A DNA stretch of 64,000 nucleotides from Chinchilla lanigera (GCF_000276665.1 NW_004955423.1:3171867-3235866); one strand, 5' to 3'; positions 10,181-21,471 are shown, counted from the first letter of the stretch. Made by a program: numbers and translations. The notes: a model not told the origin generated them from the sequence alone.

Positions 10181-12129
10181 CACGGCGCTAAATAACAAAC
10201 ACTGACCATTCTGCTCTCTCCTGTATATCCAAATATGCGTCCACTTCTCCCCAGGCTTCTGCCTGACATTGCATCTGCTGTCACAGATGGGCAACCTTCA
10301 GATATCCCTAATACTATTTTTTCCTGGAGACTTAGTTATGAAAAAGCTGTAACAATTCTAGATGGCTAATTTCTTTTGAATCAAAGTGAACTCTTATGTC
10401 AGTTTTTGGCACCTTATTTAAAACTCACAGTATTATATCTGTGAATGCAGAGACAAAACATCCCCCATCACTTCGCCTCCTCTATTGCTGCATCCCGTCC
10501 TCCTCCAGAGAGAGGCAAATGCTTTTCCTCTGCATCACTGATTCTGTGCCAGAGCAGTAGTGTTCTGTTTCTTGGAGCAGATGCATACATGTTTGTTCCT
10601 GATCAGCTATCTGAGTCCAGTACCCAGGTGTCCAGATGCCACAGAAGAGAAAACGTGAATCAAACACTGAATTTGCCCAATTGAGAAAACAAAGAGAAGC
10701 TCATGTGAAAACTAGCTCTTTTGTTTTATCAAAATCAGTCAACTTCATTCAATTCACCTTCAGTTTAAGCTCATGACATCCATCCATCTTTTGTTTTAAT
10801 CACCTCTTAATATTACTATCAGATTTTAATCACCTCTTTACAAAAATACTGACCATTGTTCACACAAATAACCCAAAAGTAGGGCAGACAACCTTTCCTG
10901 GGGCTCCTTCTGGCAGTTTGTATCCTGGTGTTGATCCAGAATCATAAAGACTTTTGAAAAGACTTCACTGGTAGGTAAAGTTCTCAAAAAGACTGATTTA
11001 CAAGATGCCAGCTAGGGGCCAATCACGCTCCTCAAACACCTGAGTTTGTGGAGGAGTGAGTTTTAGGAGCCTAGGAACAAAGCCAAGATTTGATAGGCTT
11101 AGGGAATTTCTTTGCTTTACATATAAAAAAATTACACAAGAAGGTGTGTGAGTGAGTGGTGTGGGGGAAGGGTATTCGTTCCTGTGTTAAAAGAACAAGA
11201 AAACGACGATATTATGCTTTTTAAATTCTTTTGCTGTGAGGCAGATGGGCTGTTGGTCGACACTAAATAAACCCTTGAATAAATGAATCTCTCTAGCATG
11301 GGGGAGGGGTCATGACAGAGGAAGTTGGGGAGGATGGGAAGTGCCTTGTGCTTATGAAATAGATAACTTTATTTTTTTTAAAAGAAAGGGAGATTAAAAG
11401 CAAGAACCTCAGGACATTTAATAACTGTGGCATTTTATTCTCGCTTCATGTGGATTATTGGGGGATTATCTGCTAAAAGCAAGAGCCCAGTCTAACGTTA
11501 CTGTTTGATTCACCTCTTTTTTTCTCATTGGAAATCTGTTTCTTCTACAGTTTCCATTTGGTTACTGACAGACAAACCTGGAAAACAAATAAAATTTCCC
11601 TGATAAATGGAAGGCTCTACACAATTGACCGTCACTGAGGAACAGGAATGGATTTTACTGTCAAATTCAACCTTTCTGAAAACCAAAGAGTCCAATTAGA
11701 AACATTAAACAATAGATCCAGGAAAGCTTTTGCAGCTAGCTGTGGTGGCTTAGAGCATGAAGGTGCTGCAGCTCTGTAGAACCAGCCAGTGGCAGAATGC
11801 CAACTGGAACCCAGGCGTCTACAGCACAATGCCAGCTGTTCATTCCACTACGATCTCCGCAGTCTTGAGATCACATATACCTGTGGATCAAGCAAATGTT
11901 TAGGCTTTATCTCTCAAACACTACAAATCACCTCTTTCTCAAAACCCAGTTTTTCCTTGGATTTTGTGGAGCCAGAAGGAAAGGAACTTTTAAATTGAAG
12001 TCTAGCATGGGGTGGATTTAGTCACAAAATTTTCAATTTGGGGATTCTAGACAAAGGAGATATTGACAGACAGATGGGATAATCTGAGGTCATAGAAGAT
12101 CATAGTAGATCCGGGAAGTATGGAAAGAG
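10181..12129. other. Long unassigned stretch
   Basis: About 1.9 kb without recognisable SINE or LINE. Short open frames (10094-10294 minus, 10445-10684 plus, 11632-11829 minus, 11789-11998 plus) are all under 80 codons and show no motif. It could be single-copy intergenic DNA. Confidence 0.45.
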
Positions 12130-12325
12130 ACATGAGATTGCAGCCAATTTCTAACAGATTCTAGGCCTGGTCTTGTCATTTACATATTGAATTGGGACAT
12201 TTTTTTTTTTGGACAACATTTTTAAGTTGTCTAAATCTCAGTGTCTTTAGTTATCTAATAGGAATAACAACATCTCTATCACAGGGCTGTTGCAAGCTTT
12301 ATAATGTAGTATGTGGAAATCTTTC
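12130..12325 (+). mobile_element. MIR-type SINE relic
   Basis: TCTAGGCCTGGTCTTGTCAT, TCTCAGTGTCTTTAGTTATC and ATCACAGGGCTGTTGCAAGC follow the MIR sense order, interrupted by a T-rich patch near 12200-12211. Confidence 0.7.
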
Positions 12326-13602
12326 TCTTTATTGAAATGCCATATATGATATACATATAGTAAATATTATAGTGCTTCTATATATAAATATTACTTTCAT
12401 TTTCCTACTCCCTCTGCCTTTTTCCCACCCAGTCTCAAACTCCTTAGTCCAACCTTAGATTTCTCAGCGCTGTGCCTACATGACTCAGGAATTTAATTCT
12501 GACTATCATAGGGGGATAATTTGATAAAACCTGCTAACATAAAGACATTGCCTCAGCAAACACATCAGCAACATCTGCAAGCTTGAGGGCAGGTATTCCA
12601 GATGGTGACCATAATTTATACTTGATTTGAAGTGTTTCACCATCAGAGAAACTGTCTCATCCTCTTGGTCCAGGTCCAGCCAGCAACAAGAGGAAAGTAG
12701 GTCGCCGGAGAGAATATAGTCTGAGAGTGGAGAGCCAATGAAGAAAGCAACAGATGAGGCAATACAGACAGTGGGAGAGTAAGGAATGTGCCAAAACCTC
12801 AGAGGAGGAGGAGGAGAATTGGAGAGGGAAGGAAACTAGGCCAAAGGTGAGCCAATCAGAAGGACTATCGGCTTTAAAGGCCACAGTGCAGCCAGAGGAA
12901 GAGAGGGATGGTAAGGGCATCTCCAAGGAATTTCTATAGCAAAGGTCTGGGAACAGAAACCCTGTTAGAAGGGCACTTGGATGTTAGTCACACAGTACCA
13001 AGTTCAGTCAGTCACATCTAACAAAGATGGTGGGAGAAGGAATGATGGAGTATAAGAGGCGAGAGTGGCCCAGAGGCTGTAGTTCCTGCTTGCAGAGCAG
13101 TCCCTGGAAAGGAGAAGGCAAGTACAGAACTGCTGAGGTGGAGACTTGGGAAAATGAGCTGGTCAAGGAGGAGTAGGGGCAGGGATAGGGCCTTGAGTGC
13201 AGGGAGAAGTCTAAAGTAAGAATCAGTGTTGTATAAAGCTTCCCGAGGGATTCAGAAATGCCTCTCAATTTAGGAGCCTTCTCTAAGCTATGTCAAGTTT
13301 TGTATGAGAGTCAGCCAGCATAACCATCTGCCAGCGTTATCATAGGGGATAATTTGATGACACCTGCTAACAGGTTACACGCTAGATTCCTTCCATGCAT
13401 TCCTTCTCTTATTGTTATGTTAAGCCCAGGTTAATGCTCATCTTTTCTCTTTTGCAGATACATTAACACAGCATTATACGTTCTCAAGGACCTATAAGAA
13501 GTGTTTCATACCTGAAAAAAAATCACTATCTTTGCTCACAAAACAATATCCCAATTTATGAGGCTTTGCTATACTGACTACAGATACTTCTTGACTTAGG
13601 AT
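12326..13602. other. Unassigned sequence, possible old repeat at 12650-13260
   Basis: The part from about 12650 to 13260 is rich in GGA, GAAG and AGAGG words and resembles the style of an old interspersed repeat also suspected at 27.5 and 62.3 kb, but I cannot name it. GGGGGATAATTTGATAAAACCTGCTAACA-like segments occur twice (about 12511-12539 and 13345-13373), a dispersed direct repeat. Confidence 0.4.
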
Positions 13603-13702
13603 GGGGGCTGGGGATTTAGCTCAGCGGCACAGGGCCTGCCTGGCAAGCGCAAGGCTGTGAGTTTGATTCCCGGTACTGGAAAAAAAACAAAAACAAAAAC
13701 AA
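13603..13702 (+). mobile_element. Young ID SINE with 16-bp perfect duplication
   Basis: The full ID body is present, from the GGGGCTGGGGATTTAGCTC head to GTTTGATTCCCGGTACTGG, with an A-rich tail of the (AAAAAC)n type. Flanking duplications of 16 bp are perfect (13586-13601 and 13703-13718). Confidence 0.97.
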
Positions 13703-13985
13703 ACTTCTTGACTTAGGACAGAATTACACTCTAATAACCTATCATAAATTGAAAATATCATGTCAAAAATTCATTTAATACACCTAATCTACTGAATGGT
13801 ATAGTTTAACCTCGTCTACCTTAAACATATTCACAACACTATCCTACATTTGGGCACCACAAGAAAGTATCATACCACATACTGTTGGCCTGGGAACAGA
13901 TCCAAATTTGAAGTATAGTTTCTACTGAATGTATATTGCATCTTCATCAGTGTAAAATAACATCGTAACTCAAAACCATCATAAT

Positions 13986-14067
13986 GGTCTGAGGCTATAG
14001 CTCAGTCACAAGTGCGAGGTCCTGAGTTCCATTCCTGGTACCAAAAAAAAAGAAAAACAAAAACAAC
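13986..14067 (+). mobile_element. ID SINE with internal deletion and perfect duplication
   Basis: Head GTCTGAGGCTATAGCTCAGT, then a jump to GTGCGAGGTCCTGAGTTCCA: the GCCTGCCTGGCAA segment is missing. An A-rich tail follows. A perfect 12-bp duplication flanks it (13973-13984 and 14068-14079). Confidence 0.93.
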
Positions 14068-14129
14068 AAACCATCATAAGTTAGGAATCACCTGTAATTT
14101 GAACTGAAAGACACTGGCAGGGGCTCAAA

Positions 14130-14700
14130 AGCAATGCCTCTTTCTGACCGTCTGTATTTCTCTCTCCTGATTCCCTTTCTTCTTTCAGGCAGGCCATAGA
14201 AACTAGAAATCTTCTTCCCTAATGTAGATCATAGAAACTAGAACTCTTCTACCTTAAAGGCGTCCATAAAACATAAAACTATTACTCGGGCCTTCCCCTG
14301 CCTTTCTGTGTAAAAGCTGGCCATAAAGAATTTTCCTACCCTACCATGTCTAAGAGTAGACCATGAGATCCTCATTCTACAAGGGGACCTTCCCTATTCC
14401 CAGGATGAAGGAAAGCTATACAAAGAGGCCATGAAGAATCTGAATAGACAGGCCTTGCTGAATTTCTGCTCAGTCATTGGCATTAGGTCAGACCCTTTTT
14501 GTCCAATCACATTTCTACACAGCTGTCTATTGTTCATCAAAGCTAAGCATAATGACCAAAAGTTTTCCCTGAGTCCTTGGGTCCTTATTTCTGAAGTCTC
14601 TTGTGCTGTATAAAACTTTGATTAAATAAATTTGTTATGATTTTCTCTTATTAACTTGTCTTTTATTAAAGCAGGGTCAGGCTTCAGTCTTACAAAGGGG
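14130..14700 (+). mobile_element. Solitary retroviral-type LTR (family uncertain)
   Basis: The segment contains repeated CATAGAAACTAGAA units (about 14196-14260), then a CTGTATAAAACTTTGATTAA and ATAAATTTGTTATG region followed by a TTTTCTCTTATTAACTTGTC motif, the usual promoter, poly(A) signal and U5 order of class I or class III endogenous retrovirus LTRs. No internal genes are attached. Ends are approximate. Confidence 0.5.
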
Positions 14701-14770
14701 AGGAAAGGTTTTATACAGGGAAGGTAAAATAGGAAAAGAAAATTTGCAAAATCAAAGTTAATAAATGTTG

Positions 14771-14852
14771 GGGTAGAAGAGAGTGGCTCAGTGGTAGAGT
14801 TTACCCAAAATACATGAGGGCTTGAGTTCAATCCCCAACACTACTGTAATAT
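14771..14852 (+). mobile_element. Old ID-like SINE
   Basis: GAGTGGCTCAGTGGTAGAGT and CTTGAGTTCAATCCCCAACA retain the A-box and B-box regions of the tRNA-like body; the middle is diverged. Confidence 0.8.
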
Positions 14853-15011
14853 AAACTAAAAATGTTTAAATGACAGTAAAATTTAACTTTATGTTAACTA
14901 CTTAAAATTAGCTCAGCTTACACTTTTTATGTGTAAATTATAGTCAAAAATGGTATAGTGGTAAGGACCTCAAGGGCATGGTAGAGACTTTCACAGCCTT
15001 CAACAGCCCTC

Positions 15012-15158
15012 AGCCAGGCATGGTGGCACATGCCTATAACCCCAGGACTCATGAGGCTGAGGCAGAAGGGTCACTGTGAGTATGAGGTCAGCCTGGGCTA
15101 CACAGTGAGTTCAAGGCCAACCTGAACTGCATAGTGAGACCCTGTCTTGAAATGTCCC
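15012..15158 (+). mobile_element. B1 SINE with 29-bp internal duplication
   Basis: GCCAGGCATGGTGGCACATG head, TGAGGCTGAGGCAGAAGG, then GTCAGCCTGGGCTACACAGT and GGCCAACCTGAACTGCATAG as the two duplicated units, ending GAGACCCTGTCTTGAAA. Confidence 0.95.
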
Positions 15159-15199
15159 TCTAAGTAGAAGCTACAGAGCAGGATGGTATTAAGAGTCAA

Positions 15200-15300
15200 G
15201 TAGAACAGGTCAAATACTTAAGCTCTTTTCCTCAGTTTCCTCATCTATACACTGGAGAGACTAACAGTACCTTTCTCATATAGTTTTTGAATCCCAACTT
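15200..15300 (+). mobile_element. MIR fragment
   Basis: TTCCTCAGTTTCCTCATCTA followed by CACTGGAGAGACTAACAGTA and CTTTCTCATATAG matches the MIR 3' half. Confidence 0.75.
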
Positions 15301-15504
15301 GACACGGATAGGAACAGATATGATGTTACATGTGAAGAAACTATACAAGGGCCCCAGTATATAGTATGCTAGGACATTGTTGTTAATCCTGTTAATAACA
15401 AAGATCATGACAAACGACAATAGTAGTGAAAACATATTTTCCACATAATATATTCAAGAGCTCTCAGTATGTTAAGCACATATAAATCTGAGTATTCTTC
15501 TCTT

Positions 15505-15605
15505 TTTTTTTTTTTTTTTTGATTTTTCTCTGGTACCGGGAACCGAACTCACGACCTTGCGCTTGCCAGGCAGGCACTTTGCCGCTGAGCTAAATCCCCA
15601 GCCCC
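15505..15605 (-). mobile_element. Young ID SINE, minus strand
   Basis: A T-rich tail, GGTACCGGGAACCGAACTCA, TTGCGCTTGCCAGGCAGGCA and GCTGAGCTAAATCCCCAGCC match the window's consensus ID closely. A perfect 12-bp duplication ATTCTTCTCTTT flanks it (15493-15504 and 15609-15620). Confidence 0.97.
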
Positions 15606-15834
15606 ATTATTCTTCTCTTTAAAATACAGTGAGTGGTGTATCAGCCCAAAGCCAAACTGTGACTCTCCATAAACAGATTTCTGCCTCCATGTTCTGCTTT
15701 GGCTTCTAAGGATGTGGCATGGTGCTTTCAAATCACAACGTGAACCAGGAAGTTTCACATCCATACTGTCTTTTGCTCCTTATAGCAGCCCTTTGAGGTA
15801 GATGGTGGACTCTTAGCAACATAGTACAGAGCAG

Positions 15835-15910
15835 TGGAGAAGAGTCAATCTTGAGTTCTAGGCAGGCCCTGTGACTTTGAACAAATCTTTTAACCATTTT
15901 AATCCCTGCT
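15835..15910 (+). mobile_element. MIR fragment
   Basis: CTTGAGTTCTAGGCAGGCCC, TGTGACTTTGAACAAATCTT and TTAACCATTTTAATCC follow the MIR core. Confidence 0.7.
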
Positions 15911-16509
15911 TACTTACCATGACCTGGAAGAGAATTCCTGTTTTGTGATCTCCACACTCTAGTGGGACTCCAAAAGAAGACTATATGTCGAAGTGCTAAA
16001 CCACAATGCCCAGATGCAAATATCTGGTCTGTCCTTATTTGGGGAGGTAAAGAAACTAAAATTGGCAGAAATGACTTGCCATGTACAAAATCTCTCAGCT
16101 CAGCACAAGGTAACCAGGCCAGAAGATCGGTCAGTGTGTCTTCCTTCACACTGCTTCCTGAACGGCTGACCTTCCCCACAGAGTCTTCACCACAGAAGTA
16201 GAGGAAAGAGACTTGGGTCACATGGGACTCTGTGGTCAGGATTTTGCAGAGAAGATCTAAGCCACTGCAACATGTCACCATAGGCCAAGCCACCACATCT
16301 GTGGGAAGTATGGCTTCCTGTGCCAGCTCTGCACCAGGCAAAAGCCCTGCAAAGCTAAGTTAACTCTTTGCCACATCTCACTTTATTCTGGCGGGGTTTA
16401 AGATTTCTGCTGATGAACTTGCAGCCAATGCGAGTTGTATAATTTATCTCTCCCTTACTCAAGGTAATAATAGTTACCGTTTCTTGTGTGATTCATATGG
16501 GTACTTTAC
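15911..16509. other. Unassigned sequence
   Basis: A 143-codon minus-strand open frame (15910-16341) and a 79-codon plus-strand frame overlap here; neither shows a domain, and such overlaps are expected by chance. No repeat is recognised. Confidence 0.4.
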
Positions 16510-16532
16510 CAATCAATCAATCAATCAATCAA
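16510..16532. repeat. (AATC)n microsatellite
   Basis: Nearly six perfect CAAT/AATC units. Confidence 0.95.
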
Positions 16533-16675
16533 TTCTCACTGCAGACCTCTAAGGATGTACATGCTATTATTATTACCAGTTCCTTAGGTGAGAACATGTA
16601 AGCCCTCATGTGTTAGATTACATTTCCAAGGTTATGCAACAAAACAGGCCGTCTCAGAGGTCTGGGCTCTTACTT

Positions 16676-17097
16676 GTTCCAGCATTTCTCAAGGAATGGG
16701 CTGTAGTCCATGTATGTCAAAATCATCTACTCTCAGCTGGGCCTGGTCCAGGCAAAGACCTGTAGGAGGCTGAGGCAGGAAAACGGCAAGTTTGAGGTCA
16801 GACTGGGCAACTTAGAGACTTAGTTAAACTCTGTCTCAAGATAAAAAAATAATACTAATAAGAATAAACAGGATTGGGATATAGCTCAGTGAGAAGGCCC
16901 TGAGATCAATCCTTAGTACCACAAAAACAAAAACCAAACAAACCCTAAATTACTAAATGTCTACTCCCTCACCTGAACTCCATCCTCATCAACTGAATCA
17001 AATAAGGGGTAGGGATCAACAGTGGTAGCCCAGAAAGCTTCATTTCAGCAAGTTTCACAGCTGGTTCCTGTGAACATTCAAATTTGAGAACCACAGC
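16676..17097 (+). mobile_element. MER5A-like hAT relic, split by a B1-ID SINE
   Basis: The left part has CCAGCATTTCTCAAGGAATG and AAAATCATCTACTC. The right part resumes past the SINE and ends AACATTCAAATTTGAGAACC. Order and ends match a non-autonomous MER5-type element; about 57 bp lies left and about 155 bp right of the insertion. Confidence 0.6.
16734..16943 (+). mobile_element. B1-ID composite SINE
   Basis: A B1 half (AGGAGGCTGAGGCAGGAAAA, TTTGAGGTCAGACTGGGCAA, CTGTCTCAAGATAAA) is followed after an A-rich linker by an ID half (GGATTGGGATATAGCTCAGT, GAGATCAATCCTTAGTACCA) and an A-rich tail. The B1 half lacks the 29-bp duplication. Confidence 0.92.
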
Positions 17098-17879
17098 CAT
17101 TCACACTCTCCATTTCACCAGATGAATTTTGCAAATGACAGGCAAGGAAGGGGGCAGTTTGACCTTCAATGCTGAATGCTTTGACATCCTTGTAGAGAAC
17201 AAAAGCCAAGTCCTTTCTCCCTCACAATTCACTGAATAACCTACACAGCTTTTCTTTCATAGGTTTGAGTGGGACAAGGTTGTTCTGTTGATTGGCAGGG
17301 ATTTTAGCATGAATATTTAATGGGTAGGGCAGCCAGTACACTTGACTAATGTAATATTTCAAGATCTACTTTCATGCTGAAGGGATTTGCCCTCCCTTAA
17401 TGCATGTCTACATCCTGTCCCAGTCCTTCCAACAGCATTTCCCACACAGATAATGCCAGTTCAGGGAGCCTCTGTTTCCCAGCCATCAGAATAAGCCAAC
17501 ACTTGCTCTTATCTTGAGATAAAAGTCCTTCATGCTGATGGAATGACACTGTGCACTGTCTTGATTTTTATCATTTCCCATCCAGGTCTTCCAACACCCT
17601 CTTGGTTACAACCTATTGACATAATCAGCTTGGTTGGTATCATTCAGATGCATCATTACTTTCCTCCTCTCTCTCTTTTTCTCATCTCTACCTTTATATC
17701 ACTAACCCTGTATCACTCCTTCTTTCAGCCTCTGCTGTTTCCCAACTTGAAAAATATCTAGTTTGAATATTGCACTGGGGTTTTATTTAAGCCAATTAAG
17801 ACAAAGGGCTTTATCATCAAGATATATAGTATTGTTCGTGGTATTTTTGAAAAATTTTATGGAGCAATTTCATTTACCA
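17098..17879. other. Unassigned sequence
   Basis: About 780 bp with no gene or clear repeat. The 72-codon frame at 17543-17761 shows no motif. L1 similarity may begin slightly before 17880 but is not clear. Confidence 0.4.
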
Positions 17880-19062
17880 AATGTTATATGAAACATTAAC
17901 GAAAGACTAAATACTTCCTCCCAACAGTCAGGCACAAGACAAGGATATTCGCTTTTACCCTTCTAGAAGGAAAACAAACACTGATTGGAAAACAATAGGT
18001 AAAACCATCTCCCTTCAGAGGTCACACAATATTGTTAGTAGAAAATCTCAAAGGATCTGCAAGAAACTAATAGAAGTAATAGTGAGGGTGCAAAGTCATA
18101 AGTTATAAGACCCACACACAAAAAAACACTATTTTCTATATATTAGCAACAACAATCCAAAACTGAAATTAAGAAAACAATTTCACTTCTAACAGCACCA
18201 AAATATATGTAATACTAAGTTTAATAGAAGTGGAAAATATATACTACAAACCACAAAACATAGATGATACATGAAATAAAATTTAAATAAATGATAAAAT
18301 GTTTCATTTCCATGAACTAGAAGATTCAGTATTATTAAAGTACCAACCCCCCCCAAGACTTATAAATTCAACATGATCTTATCAAAATCACAGCAACTCA
18401 TCCCCTTCTAAAATATTACAAATTAATCCTAAAATTTATATGGAAAAACAAAGGACCAAGAAAAGACAAAAACCTTTTAAAAAGGAAACAAAAAGGCCAG
18501 GGATATAGCTCAGTGGCACAAGTGCCTTCCTGGCAAGCACAAGGTCCTAAGTTTGATTCCCAGTGTCAGAAAAAAAGGTAACAAAAGCAGAAGACATATT
18601 AGTCAATACAAAAATTTATTATAAATCCATAGTACTCAAGACACTATTTTATTGATACCAGAATAGACATATAAATATATGGAACAGAACTAAGAGTCCA
18701 GAAATAAACATTAAATTCATGATGAATTGGTTTTCAACAAAGATGTCAAAACAACTCAATAAGAAAATTGTAACTTCCCCAACAAACCATGGTGAAACAA
18801 TTGGACATCCATCTGCAGAAAAGGAACTTACGGTGCATAAAGATAATCCCATAGACCTAAGTGTAGTAGTGTAGACGTGTTTGTGAGTTTTCATAGCAGT
18901 GCTGTCATGACCCAAACTTGAGACAACCCAAACATTCACCAGTATCTAACTGCAAAGCAATAAAAAAAAGTGGTATACTTATAAATTTTTTCTTTCTTTA
19001 TGTTTGTAATATTTTGTTTATATTATCATTCAGCAGAAAGAAAAAAAGAAACAAACTACTGA
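17880..19062 (+). mobile_element. L1 (LINE-1) fragment, 3' part of ORF2 and 3' UTR
   Basis: The block contains the hallmarks of the L1 ORF2 C-terminal half: CAGGCACAAGACAAGGATAT, GTAGAAAATCTCAAAGGATC, CTTATCAAAATCACAGCAAC and GATACCAGAATAGACATATA with the AATATATGGAACAGAACTAA region. Frame is destroyed by substitutions and indels. Near 18900-19060 the 3' UTR words GACAACCCAAACATTCACCA and ACAAACTACTGATC appear. A young ID sits at 18495. Confidence 0.88.
18495..18580 (+). mobile_element. ID SINE inside L1
   Basis: GGCCAGGGATATAGCTCAGT, CAAGTGCCTTCCTGGCAAGC and AAGTTTGATTCCCAGTGTCA are the ID body. An AAAGG(A/T)AACAAAA duplication flanks it, so it inserted into the L1 after the L1 arrived. Confidence 0.95.
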
Positions 19063-19540
19063 TCTATTGTTGGGACACAACTTTCCATGGTCTTAGGCAC
19101 TAATTGACTTTGGTCCAGATCATCTTTTCACAGATGACTGCATGGCAGAACAGCTTCAGAAAAGAGTACTTTTATTTGGAGAAGAGAGATGGTTTGTCTG
19201 ATGTCCAGTTTAATGTTAAAAAGAAAAGTCTGTCTCCAAGGCAAAGGGTGAGCAGGCTTACCTGTAGACCATTATCAAAAAATTGGGCTTCTGTAAGCTT
19301 GGGGACCCTCGGAGTAACCCACTAAATGCACAGCACCCATATAAACCTGTCTGTATCACCTCATAGGACTTGAAGCACATTGGAAATTGGTAAAAATGTG
19401 AAACTCATGTGGCCTGGTGGGCTGTGAGTAGTCAAGTCCTTTCTCTCTGAGACAGAAGTCTTCATATCTTCTTTCAGTGACCATAACTATATAACAGGCT
19501 CACTTGCCGGCTTGCAAGTAGGATAAAAATTTAGATATTC
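19063..19540 (+). other. Unidentified insertion inside the L1 3' UTR, LTR-like
   Basis: L1 similarity stops near 19062 and resumes near 19541 with the next expected words. The 480-bp block starts near a TGTTGGGACAC and contains CCCATATAAACCTGTCTG followed by a TTTCTCTCTGAGACAGAAGT stretch, which is reminiscent of the promoter and U5 part of an LTR. No family was recognised and ends are approximate. Confidence 0.4.
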
Positions 19541-19829
19541 CATAATTCTTGACATATAAGTGAAACATAGATGAACCTCAGAAATACTATGGTAAGGGAA
19601 ATACGCCTGAAGTGCAAAGCTATCATATGATTCTATCTACTCACAGAAGATGAATTTATAAAGACAGAAAGCAGAGCAGAGACTGAGTGCAAATCTCCAT
19701 GGTAACTCTTTTGGATTGATAGAAATAGTCTAAAACTAGTTTCTAGTCAAGCTTATATAAGCCCCTAAATGATTAAGTTGTATTCTTACAATGGTGAATT
19801 TTATGGTATGTAGGCTACCTCAACAAAGC
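19541..19829 (+). mobile_element. L1 3' UTR continuation
   Basis: GATGAACCTCAGAAATACTA, ATCATATGATTCTATCTACT and AAAGACAGAAAGCAGAGCAG are standard words of old L1 3' UTRs, continuing the element interrupted at 19063. GAATTTTATGGTATGTAG near 19797 marks the usual 3' end region. Confidence 0.8.
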
Positions 19830-19837
19830 TCTTTAGA

Positions 19838-20440
19838 GACACAGTAAGACATTATTTCACACTTACTAAAAAGGCTAAGATGGAAAACAGTGGCAATAGG
19901 TGGGTGGCAATGATGCGGAGCCACAGGAACACTAACGGATTGCGGGTGGGAGTATATAATCGGGCAACTACTTCCGGAAACCATTTGGCAATTTCTTGAA
20001 AGGTTAACATCCACTGACCCTATGAACAAGCAGTTCTGCTTCCTAGGTGTTTACCCACAAGAAGGGAAATGAAAACACCTGCCGCAAAAGAGATATACTC
20101 AAATGTTTATGGCAACTTTATTCATAATTGCAAATTACCCAAATGTTCATCAACAGACAAAGGGATAACTAAATTGTAGTATACTCATAGTGGAATGTTA
20201 TTGAGTCAAAAACATTACTGATGTATGCAATAACATGGGTGATTCTCACAGATATTATCCTAATCAGACACAAAGAAGTATATCAGATACAAAGAAACCA
20301 GACACAAGAAAGCAGATAGAATAATATATCATGTATTATTCTGTTTATAGGAAGTTCTAGGATAGGTAAAAACTGATATACATTAATAGAAATCAAATTA
20401 GGGATTATGGGTCACGATGAAGGAACATGGGGCCATTCTG
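19838..20440 (+). mobile_element. Second L1 3' end, old (L1M-type)
   Basis: The same 3' UTR sequence is met a second time and longer: ATTTCACACTTACTAAAAAG, ACCATTTGGCAATTTCTTGA, TGGCAACTTTATTCATAATT and AATGTTCATCAACAGACAAA, then ATAACATGGGTGATTCTCAC. The restart of the consensus shows a separate insertion or a tandem duplication of the 3' end. Confidence 0.85.
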
Positions 20441-20584
20441 GGAAAGCACAAATATTTTACATATTGCTTACGATGGTGAGCACACAGCATATATATTTGT
20501 TAAAAGTCATCAACCAACATATTTAATGTGTGTACATTTCAGTGTATACCTTAATAGAGCAGACTTTTTTTTTAGAATTGTGTA

Positions 20585-20586
20585 TT

Positions 20587-20629
<43 letters not shown>

Positions 20630-20631
20630 TT
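20585..20631. repeat. (TTTA)n microsatellite
   Basis: About eleven to twelve TTTA units, at the antisense tail of the B1 next to it, so probably expanded from its A-rich tail. Confidence 0.95.
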
Positions 20632-20633
20632 GT

Positions 20634-20782
20634 CTTTTTGAGACAGGGTCTCGCTATGCAGTTCAGGCTAACCTTGAGCTCACTTTGTAGCCCAGGCTGG
20701 CCTAGAACTTGCAACGATCCTTCTGCCTCAGCCTCCCAGCCGAGTTCTGGGATTACAGGCGTGCACCACCACGCCCGGCTCC
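20634..20782 (-). mobile_element. B1 SINE with 29-bp duplication, minus strand
   Basis: GAGACAGGGTCTCGCTATGC, AGTTCAGGCTAACCTTGAGC, TTGTAGCCCAGGCTGGCCTA and GGGATTACAGGCGTGCACCA show a nearly intact B1. A perfect 14-bp duplication TAGAGCAGACTTTT lies at 20555-20568 and 20783-20796 and includes the (TTTA)n. Confidence 0.97.
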
Positions 20783-20796
20783 TAGAGCAGACTTTT

Positions 20797-21180
20797 AAAA
20801 TATGAGTTTGTTGTTTTTCTTCCAAATCACCATTCTTTATTGTAGAACAAGGACATCTTCCAAGTTAATCTGGTCAAAAACCTTAAAAGCTTTGTTAACA
20901 TTTCCCTGTTCTTTGTCTTCCAGATCCACTTAGCCATAGGTCCAGTGGGTTTTCCATTTGCAATCTTAGATTTATGACTACTTCCTCCTCTGAACGATAG
21001 ACCTGTTGTTTAAACCAGTCTTGCACAGCAGAGTGAGCAAAAGGAGAGAGAAAAGAAAGAGGTGGGAGGAGATTTTACAAGAATGAATTCTTGGTCTGTT
21101 ATTTTGGGGGGAGGGGATTTACACTTAAGCCTTGCATTGTGGTTGCAACACATGCAAAGGCAGAAATGTAATGATCTGTA
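20797..21180. other. Unassigned sequence
   Basis: No gene or named repeat. A short purine-rich part lies near 21030-21075. Confidence 0.4.
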
Positions 21181-21189
21181 ACTTGGGGT

Positions 21190-21310
21190 TTGGAGCTAGA
21201 AGATTGGGTTCCAGTGAATCTTGATTCTATTAACTTTATGGCCTTGGGCAACTGAATCCCTCTGAATCTCAGTTTCCTTATTATTGCTTTACTACTAATA
21301 ATAAAACAAC
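21190..21310 (+). mobile_element. MIR-type SINE relic
   Basis: CTTGATTCTATTAACTTTAT, GGCCTTGGGCAACTGAATCC and GAATCTCAGTTTCCTTATTA show the MIR core and 3' region in sense orientation. Confidence 0.8.
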
Positions 21311-21381
21311 CATACACTCTTTTTCACTCTTGAGCATTTTTTTGTCCTTGCATAATTAAATATTTAAACATCAGATGACAG

Positions 21382-21471
21382 GGCTGGGGATCTAGCTCAG
21401 CGGCACAGTGCCTGCCTGGCAAGCGCAAGGTTCTGAGTTCAGTTCCCAGTACCGGAAAAAAAAAAAACAAC
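21382..21471 (+). mobile_element. Young ID SINE with 15-bp perfect duplication
   Basis: GGCTGGGGATCTAGCTCAGC, GTGCCTGCCTGGCAAGCGCA and GTTCAGTTCCCAGTACCGG with an A12 tail. The 15-bp duplication is perfect (21366-21380 and 21472-21486). Confidence 0.97.

Noticed and set aside
15910..16341. 143-codon frame, minus strand
   Set aside because: No recognised motif; overlapped by another frame on the plus strand, no supporting context.
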